Shown: piece after piece, positions 52,943 to 57,901 of the stretch
Numbering within the stretch: position 1 is the first letter of the stretch
Layout: every line of letters starts with the position of its first letter
Assembly: GCA_029962745.1 (NCBI GenBank)
Contig: CM057151.1
Coordinates: 1,367,298-1,431,297, forward strand
Source: Echinometra lucunter
Lineage: Eukaryota; Echinodermata; Echinoidea; Camarodonta; Echinometridae
Length of the DNA stretch: 64,000 nt
Reading direction: 5' to 3'
Position numbers and translations under genes: made by a program
Notes under the pieces: model-generated
The model's input: only the letters and a program-made list of their open reading frames with translations
Database searches by the model: none
Told to the model about the DNA's origin: nothing

Positions 52943-54527
52943 TTATTGTGTATGAAACATTATACCTGATAACTTCCCATAAAATCCAATGTATCATCCC
53001 TGTGACCATAGATCTAGAATAAAACTCGATCCTTCAACCTTACTTTCCACACCCATTACAGCTGTCCATTTTTACTTTCATAACGGTTTCAATGTTTTAT
53101 GACAATTAAATGTGTCCTCCTTAGAAAACAAAACCATAACTTGCACCTCTTCGATTATTGATGACTTCCCTCCACTCATATATCATTTTCATGGAGGGCT
53201 GATTCATTTTATATTCTTCATATTTATTCTTTTACGTCAATGTCAGAAGCAGTAGGTAACTCTCCGTATCTGGTTGTAAAAAACCCAGGAAGTCTTTTAT
53301 TTCTTGACCTTCGTTTTTTCTTTGTTGTTCATTTCAGGCCTTGGTTTCCATGTCTTTTTATCCTTGAAGAAATCACACAAGGCTTCTTTCGTTTCTTTTC
53401 CTTACCTTTCAGTTGACATTGTGGTGAATTCTTATCAAGAATTTCCACAGGGAGTGGTGACATGACCATCAGAGAATGATGAAGGTTCTAATTGCTGAAA
53501 CACAGTATACAGATATTTGCTGGGGAGTATTTGGTTGACTAACCTTCAATTAAATATCACATTTTTGTGTGCAACTAATCATATCTTATGATATGGTGTG
53601 TGATCATACCCACTACGAAATATACACACTGTATACACATTCAATTAATATCTGCCTGTGTAAACTTAACATGTCTACACAATGGTATATTTATCAGACA
53701 ATACTTTTATTTGTTAAAAGCTGTCTTTGAATGTACTTCGGACAAAATATGTCAATTATTAATCATTCAGATGAACACAAGAGCTCAAAGTGTAAATTAT
53801 AATTATCATGTATTCATCTCTCTATTCTCAGCTTATTTTCTGTACAATCTCAGCAAAGCCACTCCCTTTAGGCACCTTATTAAAAGTCAGAGCCACTTTA
53901 GAACACAGCCTTTAGCGTCTTTCCCGCTCAGCGTCTTTACCCCTCCGATCCTTCCTGTTTCTCTATAGACAAACAAGGGAGGATCGGGAAAGCCGATGTA
54001 AAAGAATGGTCACAGAGAAGACGATCAAAGACGCGGGACGAGACTTATGATAAACGGCCTTAAGCTATCATAAAATTTGTTCCAGTGATCAATAATTAGC
54101 ACAGAACTGACTTGCTTGTGTTACTTATCATGAATGTAAACTCCGAACTACATATTCCTATCATTAAGTAGAAGGTGAAGTCATGGAAAATTAAAGTTAC
54201 TACAATAAATTACAAAGACTTAGAGAAGAGATGATATTATCAACTACATACTATATAGTTCATTAAACAATACTCAGCTTAAAGATTCTGGGGGAAAAAA
54301 GAGAAGTGAAAAAAAAAAGAATAACACTTTATCTTTTTCTTCTTCTTACCTATATGTGTCACTCTGTGAATCGCCGCCAAAAAAGTTGTGAAAGCGGAAT
54401 CGAATGTAGGACTTTCTTGAGAAGATAGGAGAAGAGCGAGGAGATGAGTGGGGAGAAGTCTCTGGTGAACTTCCCACAGGTACAGACAATGTCTTCTTAC
54501 TCTGCTTCATGTCTGATTCCTTTTCTT
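5046..54527 (-). CDS. IQSEC: IQSEC/BRAG-family ARF guanine nucleotide exchange factor (whole gene, spliced)
   Basis: Exons from 5' to 3' on the minus strand: 54527-54350, 40658-39941 (damaged copy 28271-27553), 26201-24217 (damaged copy 38588-36603), 21236-21075 (copy 33627-33466), 18219-18105, 13208-13034, 12619-12474, 11515-11399, 11002-10906, 10159-10010, 7249-7052, 5685-5639, then 5324-5175 or 5132-5046. All junctions are GT-AG with matching phases. From the ATG at 54508-54510 the sum is 4221 nt, or 1406 codons plus stop. Landmarks in this model are the IQ motif at about residues 310-331, Sec7 at about 950-1110 with the catalytic Glu at about 1038 in LPGEAQKIE, and PH at about 1130-1275. 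The family activates ARF6-type GTPases at the plasma membrane and synapse; the IQ motif binds calmodulin. The Sec7-PH part aligns with remembered vertebrate IQSEC sequence almost residue for residue in places (for example NLFNKKPEKG). Several introns exceed 3 kb. Confidence 0.93.
5175..5324 (-). CDS. IQSEC: Last coding exon of IQSEC (basic, proline-rich C-terminus)
   Basis: The acceptor TTGCTTCCACAG precedes the exon, which reads in phase 0 from [14 protein letters not shown] to ...PHAESNA and TGA at 5175-5177. It encodes 49 residues rich in Lys, Pro and Ser, including [10 protein letters not shown] and NKGPPGV. This recalls the basic/proline tail of the long vertebrate IQSEC1/2 isoforms, but it stops early and lacks their C-terminal PDZ-ligand ending. 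A one-base shift near 5190 would enter a Pro-rich frame ([12 protein letters not shown]), so an undetected indel could be hiding a longer tail. Confidence 0.7.
   Translation of the reverse strand, partial: PIDINATMPLPKKSRSPLPNTSMWGRKKQTPTNKGPPGVAPSPHAESNA
5325..5638 (-). other. Intron between the last two IQSEC exons
   Basis: The donor GTAAGT at 5638-5633 and the acceptor CAG at 5327-5325 bound this AT-rich intron. Nothing else is seen in it. Confidence 0.7.
5639..5685 (-). CDS. IQSEC: IQSEC exon, Ser-rich 16-residue micro-exon after the PH domain
   Basis: This 47-nt exon lies between acceptor CACCTGTAG and donor GTG|GTAAGT. Read in phase it gives [15 protein letters not shown]. The vertebrate family has a comparable Ser-rich run (RRSSAGSLES) at the point where C-terminal isoforms diverge. 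It starts with two bases completing a codon and ends in phase 0, which fits both downstream exons. Confidence 0.8.
5686..7051 (-). other. IQSEC intron carrying a small hairpin repeat
   Basis: AT-rich intron with no further exon seen. It contains the inverted repeat at 5801-5940, listed separately. Confidence 0.7.
5801..5940. repeat. Small inverted-repeat element (about 140 bp) with CTGATGAG...CGAAA motif
   Basis: The left arm 5801-5829 (GCATTAAACACACCCATACA then TAAGCTTTT) pairs with the right arm 5915-5940 (AAAAGCTTACGTATCTGTGT then TCAATG) with only a few mismatches. Between the arms lies CTGATGAGTGCTTGTCGAAA (5898-5917), which matches the spacing of a hammerhead-ribozyme core. However, the helix I and helix II pairings are missing, so I annotate only a hairpin repeat. 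It is probably a degraded non-autonomous element. Confidence 0.5.
7052..7249 (-). CDS. IQSEC: IQSEC exon following the PH domain
   Basis: Acceptor TTTCTACAG and donor GCAGCAA|GTAAGT bound 198 nt. The exon reads [12 protein letters not shown], then a Ser/Thr-rich segment, then [12 protein letters not shown]. It continues the PH-domain C-terminal helix (SLRIE+AELERQK) and carries the segment equivalent to LSSSLRDLSEAG of the vertebrate proteins. Its phase (two bases at the start, one at the end) agrees with both neighbours. Confidence 0.9.
7250..10009 (-). other. IQSEC intron (2.8 kb), nothing coding seen
   Basis: AT-rich intron with a G12 run near 7395-7405 and a C9 run near 8598. I find no additional exon or recognisable transposable element. 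The short open frames on both strands lack coding character. Confidence 0.7.
10010..10159 (-). CDS. IQSEC: IQSEC exon, C-terminal half of the PH domain
   Basis: 150 nt between acceptor TTTTATTCAG and donor GAAG|GTAGG. The exon contains [11 protein letters not shown], then [20 protein letters not shown] and ending EMESLRIE. The block [14 protein letters not shown] matches the final amphipathic helix of the IQSEC PH domain (DRKKFTDDLRESIAE in vertebrates). It corresponds to about residues 1226-1275. PH domains of this family bind phosphoinositides and contribute to membrane targeting. Confidence 0.93.
10160..10905 (-). other. IQSEC intron, nothing recognised
   Basis: AT-rich intron. The plus-strand open frame at 10602-10883 has no coding signature. 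Confidence 0.7.
10906..11002 (-). CDS. IQSEC: IQSEC exon, central PH-domain strands
   Basis: 97 nt between acceptor GATCCTAG and donor CAGC|GTAAGT. The exon reads [10 protein letters not shown], then [12 protein letters not shown], then TVLEFSSQ. It follows directly on LLNDMIL of the upstream exon, matching the LFNDLLVVTKIFQKKK strand pair of the vertebrate IQSEC PH domain. The cluster of lysines is consistent with a phosphoinositide-binding loop. Confidence 0.9.
11003..11398 (-). other. Short IQSEC intron
   Basis: AT-rich intron with canonical ends; nothing else seen. Confidence 0.75.
11399..11515 (-). CDS. IQSEC: IQSEC exon, N-terminal PH-domain strands
   Basis: Exactly 39 codons, phase 0 to phase 0, between acceptor GTTATTTTCAG and donor CTG|GTAAGT. 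It begins [20 protein letters not shown] and ends [11 protein letters not shown]. It corresponds to [20 protein letters not shown] and REIFLFNDLL of vertebrate IQSEC. This is one of the clearest family signatures in the window. Confidence 0.95.
11516..12473 (-). other. IQSEC intron (about 1 kb)
   Basis: AT-rich intron with a C11 run near 11607 and a G10 run near 12212. No exon or mobile element is recognised. Confidence 0.7.
12474..12619 (-). CDS. IQSEC: IQSEC exon linking the Sec7 and PH domains
   Basis: 146 nt between acceptor GTGACCTTCAG and donor CCT|GTAAGT. It reads [20 protein letters not shown], then [12 protein letters not shown], then [10 protein letters not shown]. The segment EML.GIYERI.K....EDHV..V.K.E..I.G matches the Sec7-PH connector of the IQSEC family. 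It corresponds to about residues 1106-1154. Confidence 0.95.
12620..13033 (-). other. Short IQSEC intron with a poly-C tract
   Basis: Contains a C16 run near 12982-12997 close to the exon donor. Nothing else is seen. Confidence 0.75.
13034..13208 (-). CDS. IQSEC: IQSEC exon, C-terminal part of the Sec7 domain
   Basis: 175 nt between acceptor TTCTCATTGCAG and donor AGTG|GTAAGG. It begins [10 protein letters not shown] and contains [20 protein letters not shown], then [10 protein letters not shown] and [22 protein letters not shown]..(S/N)PNVK.ERKMKL.DFIKNL is the helix G-J region of IQSEC Sec7 domains, forming the hydrophobic groove that accepts the ARF switch regions. The vertebrate LLNTDMYSPNVK is here [12 protein letters not shown], so the usual Asn of the L-N-T-D motif is Thr. 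Confidence 0.96.
13864..13955. repeat. Perfect 28-bp palindrome followed by a 10-bp-stem hairpin
   Basis: Bases 13864-13891 are a perfect palindrome centred on CCCATGGG (arms GCATCATCAGCCCA). A second structure at 13929-13955 has stem CAAGGAGCTT / AAGCTCCTTG and loop CAAACAC. Between them ATGCATTCATCCT is tandemly repeated. This may be the centre of an old foldback element. Confidence 0.6.
14566..14670. repeat. (GA)n microsatellite, about 105 bp
   Basis: Nearly uninterrupted GA dinucleotides, with two small interruptions (GGAGAGAT and AGGAGAGAGAGGG). Confidence 0.95.
15495..15532 (-). other. Hammerhead-like core motif in the left arm of the foldback element
   Basis: On the minus strand this reads CTGAAGA, then a hairpin with 7-bp stem CGGACAG/CTGCCCG (one A-C mismatch, loop TCAAG), then GAAAC, then GTCGAGTC. 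The order CUGANGA, stem II, GAAA, short 2-bp stem III, C is that of type I hammerheads described in Penelope-like elements. Position 10.1/11.1 would be C-C, and helix I pairing is not evident, so catalytic activity is doubtful. Confidence 0.3.
16150..16187 (+). other. Hammerhead-like core motif in the right arm of the foldback element
   Basis: This is the mirror copy of the left-arm motif, on the plus strand: CTGAAGA at 16150-16156, hairpin stem 16157-16175, GAAAC at 16175-16179, and GTC at 16185-16187. It has the same shortcomings: no convincing helix I and a C-C at the helix II closing position. Confidence 0.3.
18105..18219 (-). CDS. IQSEC: IQSEC exon with the Sec7 catalytic glutamate
   Basis: 115 nt between acceptor CTTTTCAG and donor GAG|GTGAGA. 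It contains [14 protein letters not shown], then [14 protein letters not shown]. The Glu in PGEAQK is the catalytic 'glutamic finger' that expels GDP and Mg2+ from ARF (Glu156 in ARNO); here it is about residue 1038. LLPGEAQKI resembles the cytohesin motif more closely than the VQGEAQKV I recall for vertebrate IQSEC. The exon phase joins GA+A upstream and a full codon downstream. Confidence 0.96.
18220..21074 (-). other. IQSEC intron; the assembly duplication begins inside it at 19443
   Basis: AT-rich intron. It contains a 23-base unit (ATGAAGCATTGATGAAGATA plus TCA) repeated at 18276-18298 and 18309-18331. A diverged ~31-base repeat lies at 19464-19494 and 19529-19559. From 19443 onward everything has a second copy after the gap. 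Confidence 0.75.
21075..21236 (-). CDS. IQSEC: IQSEC exon, N-terminal part of the Sec7 domain (copy 1)
   Basis: 162 nt between acceptor CTATTTCTACAG and donor CTAGA|GTAAGT. It contains [15 protein letters not shown], then [20 protein letters not shown] and [17 protein letters not shown]. It corresponds to KPEKGIQFLIERGFV...FLLQRKGLSRQMIGEFLGN of vertebrate IQSEC, covering Sec7 helices A-D. An intact duplicate lies at 33466-33627. Confidence 0.96.
21237..24216 (-). other. IQSEC intron (3 kb, copy 1)
   Basis: AT-rich intron with an AAAC microsatellite near 21958-21993. No further exon or intact mobile element is recognised. It is duplicated at 33628-36602. Confidence 0.75.
21958..21993. repeat. 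(AAAC)n microsatellite (copy 1)
   Basis: Runs of AAAC units. The corresponding tract in the second copy, near 34345-34382, differs in length and composition. Confidence 0.8.
24217..26201 (-). CDS. IQSEC: IQSEC large exon: IQ motif and serine-rich linker (intact copy 1)
   Basis: 1985 nt between acceptor CCTTTCTATAG and donor AACAA|GTGAGT, one open frame of 661 codons. It starts [20 protein letters not shown] and continues into [14 protein letters not shown], a canonical IQ motif (IQxxxRxxxxQ-type) that binds calmodulin in family members. The next ~620 residues are rich in Ser, Thr, Pro and Gly with scattered acidic blocks and no obvious domain, likely disordered and a phosphorylation target. 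The exon ends [11 protein letters not shown] at the Sec7 boundary, matching YRIGLNLFNK of vertebrates. VEMLE(K/R)xYGG is diagnostic of IQSEC. The antisense open frames here are shadows. The second copy (36603-38588) is frameshifted. Confidence 0.96.
26202..27552 (-). other. IQSEC intron (copy 1)
   Basis: AT-rich intron with an (AC)n run at about 27239-27258 and a CA-rich stretch after it. It is duplicated at 38589-39940. Confidence 0.75.
27553..28271 (-). CDS. IQSEC: IQSEC proline-rich exon, frameshifted copy 1
   Basis: This is the same exon as 39941-40658, but with many one-base insertions and deletions, so no single frame spans it. An example near 27590-27625 is AACTGGCCAAGAACTCGGAC here against AACTGCCAAGAACTCGGGAC in the other copy. 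Fragments of the correct frame remain, such as [12 protein letters not shown] at its 3' end and [15 protein letters not shown] further upstream. Acceptor and donor sites are intact. The damage grows toward the gap, so sequencing or consensus error is more likely than a pseudogene. Confidence 0.85.
28272..31337 (-). other. IQSEC intron up to the gap (copy 1)
   Basis: AT-rich intron with a (CT)n microsatellite at about 29354-29386. Indel differences from 40659-43734 are frequent. No exon is seen. Confidence 0.75.
31338..31837. other. Assembly gap, 500 N
   Basis: Exactly 500 N, a round placeholder length. The flanks are the two ends of the duplicated segment, so the true gap is probably negative (an overlap). 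Confidence 0.97.
31838..33465 (-). other. IQSEC intron (copy 2)
   Basis: Duplicate of 19443-21074. The open frame at 32581-32775 is identical to one at 20190-20384 only because of the duplication. Confidence 0.8.
33466..33627 (-). CDS. IQSEC: IQSEC exon, N-terminal Sec7 part (copy 2)
   Basis: Same 162 nt and the same splice sites as 21075-21236, with intact reading frame. Considered a second representation of one exon, not a second exon: a protein using both would contain two N-terminal Sec7 halves in tandem. Confidence 0.9.
33628..36602 (-). other. IQSEC intron (copy 2)
   Basis: Duplicate of 21237-24216 with scattered one-base indels and a few substitutions. Nothing else seen. Confidence 0.75.
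36603..38588 (-). CDS. IQSEC: IQSEC IQ/linker exon, frameshifted copy 2
   Basis: 1986 nt, one longer than the intact copy. Three one-base differences break the frame: an extra C near 37384 (GCTTCCCTGTC against GCTTCCTGTC), an extra G near 37915 (AAGGGGGGCG against AAGGGGGCG), and a missing T near 38490 (ATTCTTCTGAAG against ATTCTTTCTGAAG). Two of the three lie in homopolymers. The rest is nearly identical to copy 1. Best read as contig-end consensus error. Confidence 0.9.
38589..39940 (-). other. IQSEC intron (copy 2)
   Basis: Duplicate of 26202-27552; (AC)n tract at about 39626-39644. Confidence 0.75.
39941..40658 (-). CDS. IQSEC: IQSEC proline-rich exon (intact copy 2)
   Basis: 718 nt between acceptor GTCTCTTGTGCAG and donor AAAGCAG|GTGAGT, open throughout (about residues 54-293). 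It starts [14 protein letters not shown], then a Pro/Thr-rich stretch ([33 protein letters not shown]) with several PxxP motifs beside Arg/Lys that look like SH3-domain ligands, then [14 protein letters not shown]. It ends with a charged helix ([11 protein letters not shown]) and [12 protein letters not shown]. The last part matches EEAIKRSRSLSESYELSSDLQDKQ of vertebrate IQSEC and leads directly into VEMLE of the next exon. Copy 1 at 27553-28271 is frameshifted. Confidence 0.93.
41738..41771. repeat. (CT)n microsatellite (copy 2)
   Basis: CT dinucleotides. The matching tract in copy 1 (29354-29386) differs slightly in length and context, as expected for alleles or sequencing slippage. Confidence 0.9.
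48944..48974. repeat. Competing hairpins: AAGCAGC / GCTGCTT / AAGCAGC
   Basis: AAGCAGC (48944-48950) can pair with GCTGCTT (48955-48961) across a 4-base loop. That same strand can instead pair with a second AAGCAGC (48968-48974) across a 6-base loop. The surrounding 48.77-49.13 kb has a composition unlike the intron and may be a degraded transposable element, but I found no termini. Confidence 0.4.
52910..52934. repeat. (AT)n microsatellite followed by poly-T
   Basis: About 12 AT units directly followed by a T11 run. Confidence 0.9.
53908..54059. repeat. Imperfect foldback element, about 150 bp
   Basis: The inner arms pair: CCGATCCTTCCTGTTT on the left against GACAAACAAGGGAGGATCGG on the right. 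The outer arms share GCGTCTTT and CCCGC blocks with inserted bases, ending near GCCTTTAG on the left and AAACGGCC on the right. GC content exceeds the surroundings. A small non-autonomous element is likely. Confidence 0.4.
54350..54527 (-). CDS. IQSEC: First recognised IQSEC exon (Ser/Pro-rich N-terminus)
   Basis: The donor ATATAG|GTAAGA leaves two bases (AG) that complete AGT (Ser) with the first base of the next exon. The frame reads [15 protein letters not shown], then repeated Ser-Pro ([14 protein letters not shown]), then [18 protein letters not shown]. The first ATG in frame is at 54508-54510. The frame stays open upstream to a TGA at about 54550, and TTTGTTTGATAG could be an acceptor at 54528. 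So this is either the first coding exon with the start at 54510, or an internal exon fed by one further upstream. The Ser-Pro motifs suggest proline-directed phosphorylation. Confidence 0.75.
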
Positions 54528-56483
54528 TTCTATCAAACAAATACCACTTTCAGCTGGAAGTGCAATGGATGTTGTTCACTATCAACAGTATCAACATTTG
54601 CATATGATTAGACAGAAAGTGAAGTCATGCAGTGATCCTCAATGCAAAAGCAACTGCTTTTTAATGCTTCCTAGTAAACATTTTATAGTCCAGAAAAGCA
54701 ATAAGTTCTTCTAAGAAAATGGTGTATGTTGCTAACATCCAACTCTTACACCTTCTACAGGTAGAATTGAAAGCTTATGCAACAATCCTCAGTTCCTATA
54801 GCAGTAGCCCCTCACTGCTTCCTGGTAACACAATTCCGTAGTCCACAAATGTAACAGGAGCTGTTAGTATGCAATGGCAGTCTTTCTAACATGTACCATT
54901 CACCAAGAACTCTAAGTTTGTGTAACACTTCAAAATTCTTGCTATATAAGTTCTTAAAATAAACAGCAGCTTAACACAATAAAGCAGTATTTGATGTAGA
55001 ATCACAAAGTCATAAACTTCAAAGAGTTGGCCACAGTTGAGAGGCCAATTATAAATGAGTGAAGTTCAAAGTCTAACATGGTGATAAACAGCTCTGAAAA
55101 ATAAGGAAGTTCTACCGATTGCGAGCTAATTGCCGACCCCGCTCCTATGACATCATCACCAAGTACCATGTCCTCCTACCTGCATTATTTTCTTTTGTCT
55201 CAAACAAGGATATCAGATTTGTGGCAGGACACGAACAGTCATGAAATCCTATACTCCAATGAAAAGTGCCTGCTGAAAACTGCATGCAAGGTCCAAATGG
55301 GATTTTCCCCTTAAAAGATTGTCAAATAGTAGATGTGCCTATCTTCCAAGATAGCTGCTAACTGGCCAGAAGTTCTGAGGTTCAGTGTTATTTCCTGCCT
55401 CCTAGAACACCTCTAAAGATCAGTACAATATTCCTAGCCAAAGTTTACAGTGACATGGAATGCTCAGAGCTCTGAAAGTACAGGTTTGCACATCCACAAA
55501 CATATACAAAACCACAAATTGCTGCAGAGAACTTTATATGCTCTACAAAGACATATTATACATGGAATCCTGCCATGGGTTATTGTGAAGCCTAAATGTC
55601 AGAAGTTGCCAGTGAAAGGAATCATCCACAGTGAAGAAGGTTTTAGAGTTCTTCAAGAAGCTAAATCTATTATCTCCAGGTATACTACAGGTGGCTATGT
55701 AGAAAGCACTCAAGATTCTTCTTATCACATAACTCAATCCATCAAACTCCTGTACTATACTGCATCCAATCCAGTCCAATACTACAAGGTCCAATGTATG
55801 CACGTTAATCCAACCTGAAAAGGTTTCCCTCCCACAGCTGTGAGTCCTATTTGTAATGTTTTGCACTGAAGCAGTTTCAGCATCAATGTGCAGATTGCTG
55901 TTATAACAATATCAATCAATATTTGTTAAACACAACGGCCCGTCTGCCTCCCCCACAGAAGTAATTACTTGTGAAAACTTTTGATGTTTGAAAGCTGAAA
56001 AGTGATTAATTTCTCCAGTGAAACTAGAGCAAAGCTACACAGGCATTCATACAAACTGGCTTGAACAGGAAGAAGTGAACAAAACTCAAAGTCTGTTCCG
56101 GTTATCTGATTTCCTCTCTAAATACTGCTAGAGAGGTGAATATGGGTCACGCCCCAGCAGTCTAGCTCTATGGGATTGCAGTATGGATTGGGGCTATCTA
56201 CGCCCCTCACTCCCCCACAAATATTTGACCCGTTTTGTAGCAAAACAAGTCAGGAATATAGATTGTAAACACCTGGTCTGTGATAGTGATGTGGTAAAAC
56301 AATTTTGTTTGTTTGTATGGAAATTATGTTAATATTATACATATTTTCCAGCCACAATGTAAACAGGAAGTTGTATCCCTACTGGTTTTACACTAACAGC
56401 ACATTAATTAAATGGTGTCTCTAAATAATATACTAGTTAGCATAAAGAAGAATGCAACTATAAGAAAATAATGGCGACTTGTT

Positions 56484-56833
56484 TGGAGGTGTCGTGGTAT
56501 AGTGACTTGACTCTCAGTTGAAGGGTTGAAGGTTTGAATCCCAGCCTGCCACTTTTGATAAGACTTTTGATTAATCCATGTTCGCCACTCTCCACCCAGG
56601 TGTTAAATAGGTACCTGGTAGGATGCCAATGTCAATGGAGTTAGATTGGCATGTGTGAATTTGTAAACTGGTACCTGGCTGGAATGCTGGAATACTCCCT
56701 AAGAAGTGGAGATGGTGCACTTTATGTGTGGAACAGCGATTGAATCCAATGGCCGGGGGTCGAAATAATGACATATAATGTGTTTAAAAATATAGCATTA
56801 AGTGCTATATAAATGCAATTATTATTATCATTC
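56484..56833 (+). mobile_element. tRNA-derived SINE-like element
   Basis: A Pol III A-box-like motif TGGTATAGTGA (56495-56505, one mismatch to TRGYNNARNGG) is followed at 56531-56541 by the B-box-like GGTTTGAATCC (one mismatch to GGTTCRANTCC). This spacing fits a tRNA head. A body containing TAGGTACCTGG and TGGTACCTGG follows. The 3' end is an ATT-rich tail (ATTATTATTATCATT). Central segments with GGTACCTGG are common in SINEs of marine invertebrates, but I cannot name the family. Exact termini and target-site duplication are not resolved. Confidence 0.65.
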
Positions 56834-57541
56834 ATTTGATATTCAAAAAATTCATAAATTGGGATAAATATGAATAGTAAAAGGTCTAGCAGAAATTGAA
56901 AGTAGAGAATGATGACTTTATGTCACAGGAATTATGACAAGGGTGGAGTACATAAGAGGAAGTGGATAGCATATAAATCTGTATGATATCCTACCCCCAC
57001 CATGTGCTTGTCTGAGGTTGATGAGTGATGTGATTAATTGCCAATCCTCATGATCCCTTATACTTCAAGTTCAAGTATCGGTCTCATACACCATCATGAC
57101 CGCTTGTATTATAGAACTCATGTAAGAATGTTATGGTAATAAATACTAGGGGACAAAAAATACAATACATTTAAGCAAGAATACCTACATCACCAGTTTG
57201 GAAACTTGTGAAGTAGGCCTACAATTTATAACATGGTACCTCCCAAAGAAATCATGTTTATATTAAAGTTGAAGAACATAAAAAATACACTTTGGCATTC
57301 AAGGGAACCTACATGGCTTAGAATCTCATTATATTTCATACTTTGGTAGCAGTATCTACAGACCTCTCTGCATATAAAAAATATCATTAAAATATTTAGT
57401 GTCACATGAATGTACTTCCATGGTGTGGTTGTATAGCATTAAAGCAGGGAGTATCACTAGAATGAGTCTTGTTTTAGCATTTAATAAAGTGTAAAGACAG
57501 TAGTAGATAGCAATATGCACAATGTTCCTCACTGACATTGT

Positions 57542-57901
57542 CCCCGCGTTCAGACGATGTCCCGTTTACTGGGGGGAGGAGGGAGAGATCTTATCTTTTT
57601 TACGACCGAGCGTCCACATTTAGTTCGAATCTCCCGCTATGCGGGAGACGAATCATGGCTGCCAGTGCGTTAGGTACAGTGCATCTAAATTTTGCGCATG
57701 CACACTTATGATAAAAACAGGTGCGAGATGTCGAATTACGAGGGATTACAAGCCAAGGTCTCTCCTCCCCTTCCAAAAACCCAACCTGGTTTGGGGGGAG
57801 AGGGGGACGAGTCCCGGCAAGCGTCTACACTTAGCGTTTGCCGGGGGATGTCCCGCTAAGCGGGACATCCCCACTTAGCGGGACATAGTCTGAACGCGGG
57901 T
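57542..57901. mobile_element. GC-rich terminal-inverted-repeat element with nested hairpins, about 360 bp
   Basis: The left end CCCCGCGTTCAGACGATGTC (continuing CCGTTTACTGGGG to 57574) pairs with the right end 57869-57900, CCCCACTTAGCGGGACATAG then TCTGAACGCGGG. That is about 32 bp with few mismatches. Inside are hairpins CTCCCGC-TAT-GCGGGAG (57631-57647) and GATGTCCCGC-TAA-GCGGGACATC (57847-57869). The GCGGGACAT unit recurs. GC content is far above the flanks. No coding frame has domain character. No clear target-site duplication was found. Confidence 0.65.

Larger units (their letters stand above)
40659..54349 (-). other. Long IQSEC intron (13.7 kb; first 3.1 kb duplicated)
   Basis: No exon could be identified on either strand. 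It contains a (CT)n tract (41738-41771), a C16 run near 45573, AAAAG repeats near 47866-47887, nested hairpins near 48944-48974, a G12 run near 49345, an (AT)n run at 52910-52934 and a small imperfect foldback at 53908-54059. Open frames of 60-156 codons here lack splice-consistent or conserved character. Once the false duplication is removed, its length is unchanged. Confidence 0.65.

Noticed and set aside
54538..54540. Translation start at 54540 for the N-terminal exon
   Set aside because: That codon is TTG, not ATG. The first ATG in this frame is at 54508-54510.
55450..55866. Overlapping frames on both strands (107 and 122 codons) as genes
   Set aside because: Neither has a domain, a splice-consistent neighbour or codon bias; one is the antisense of the other.
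56484..56560. A functional tRNA gene
   Set aside because: The A and B boxes each deviate from consensus, acceptor-stem and anticodon-arm pairing are not preserved, and a SINE body with ATT tail follows.
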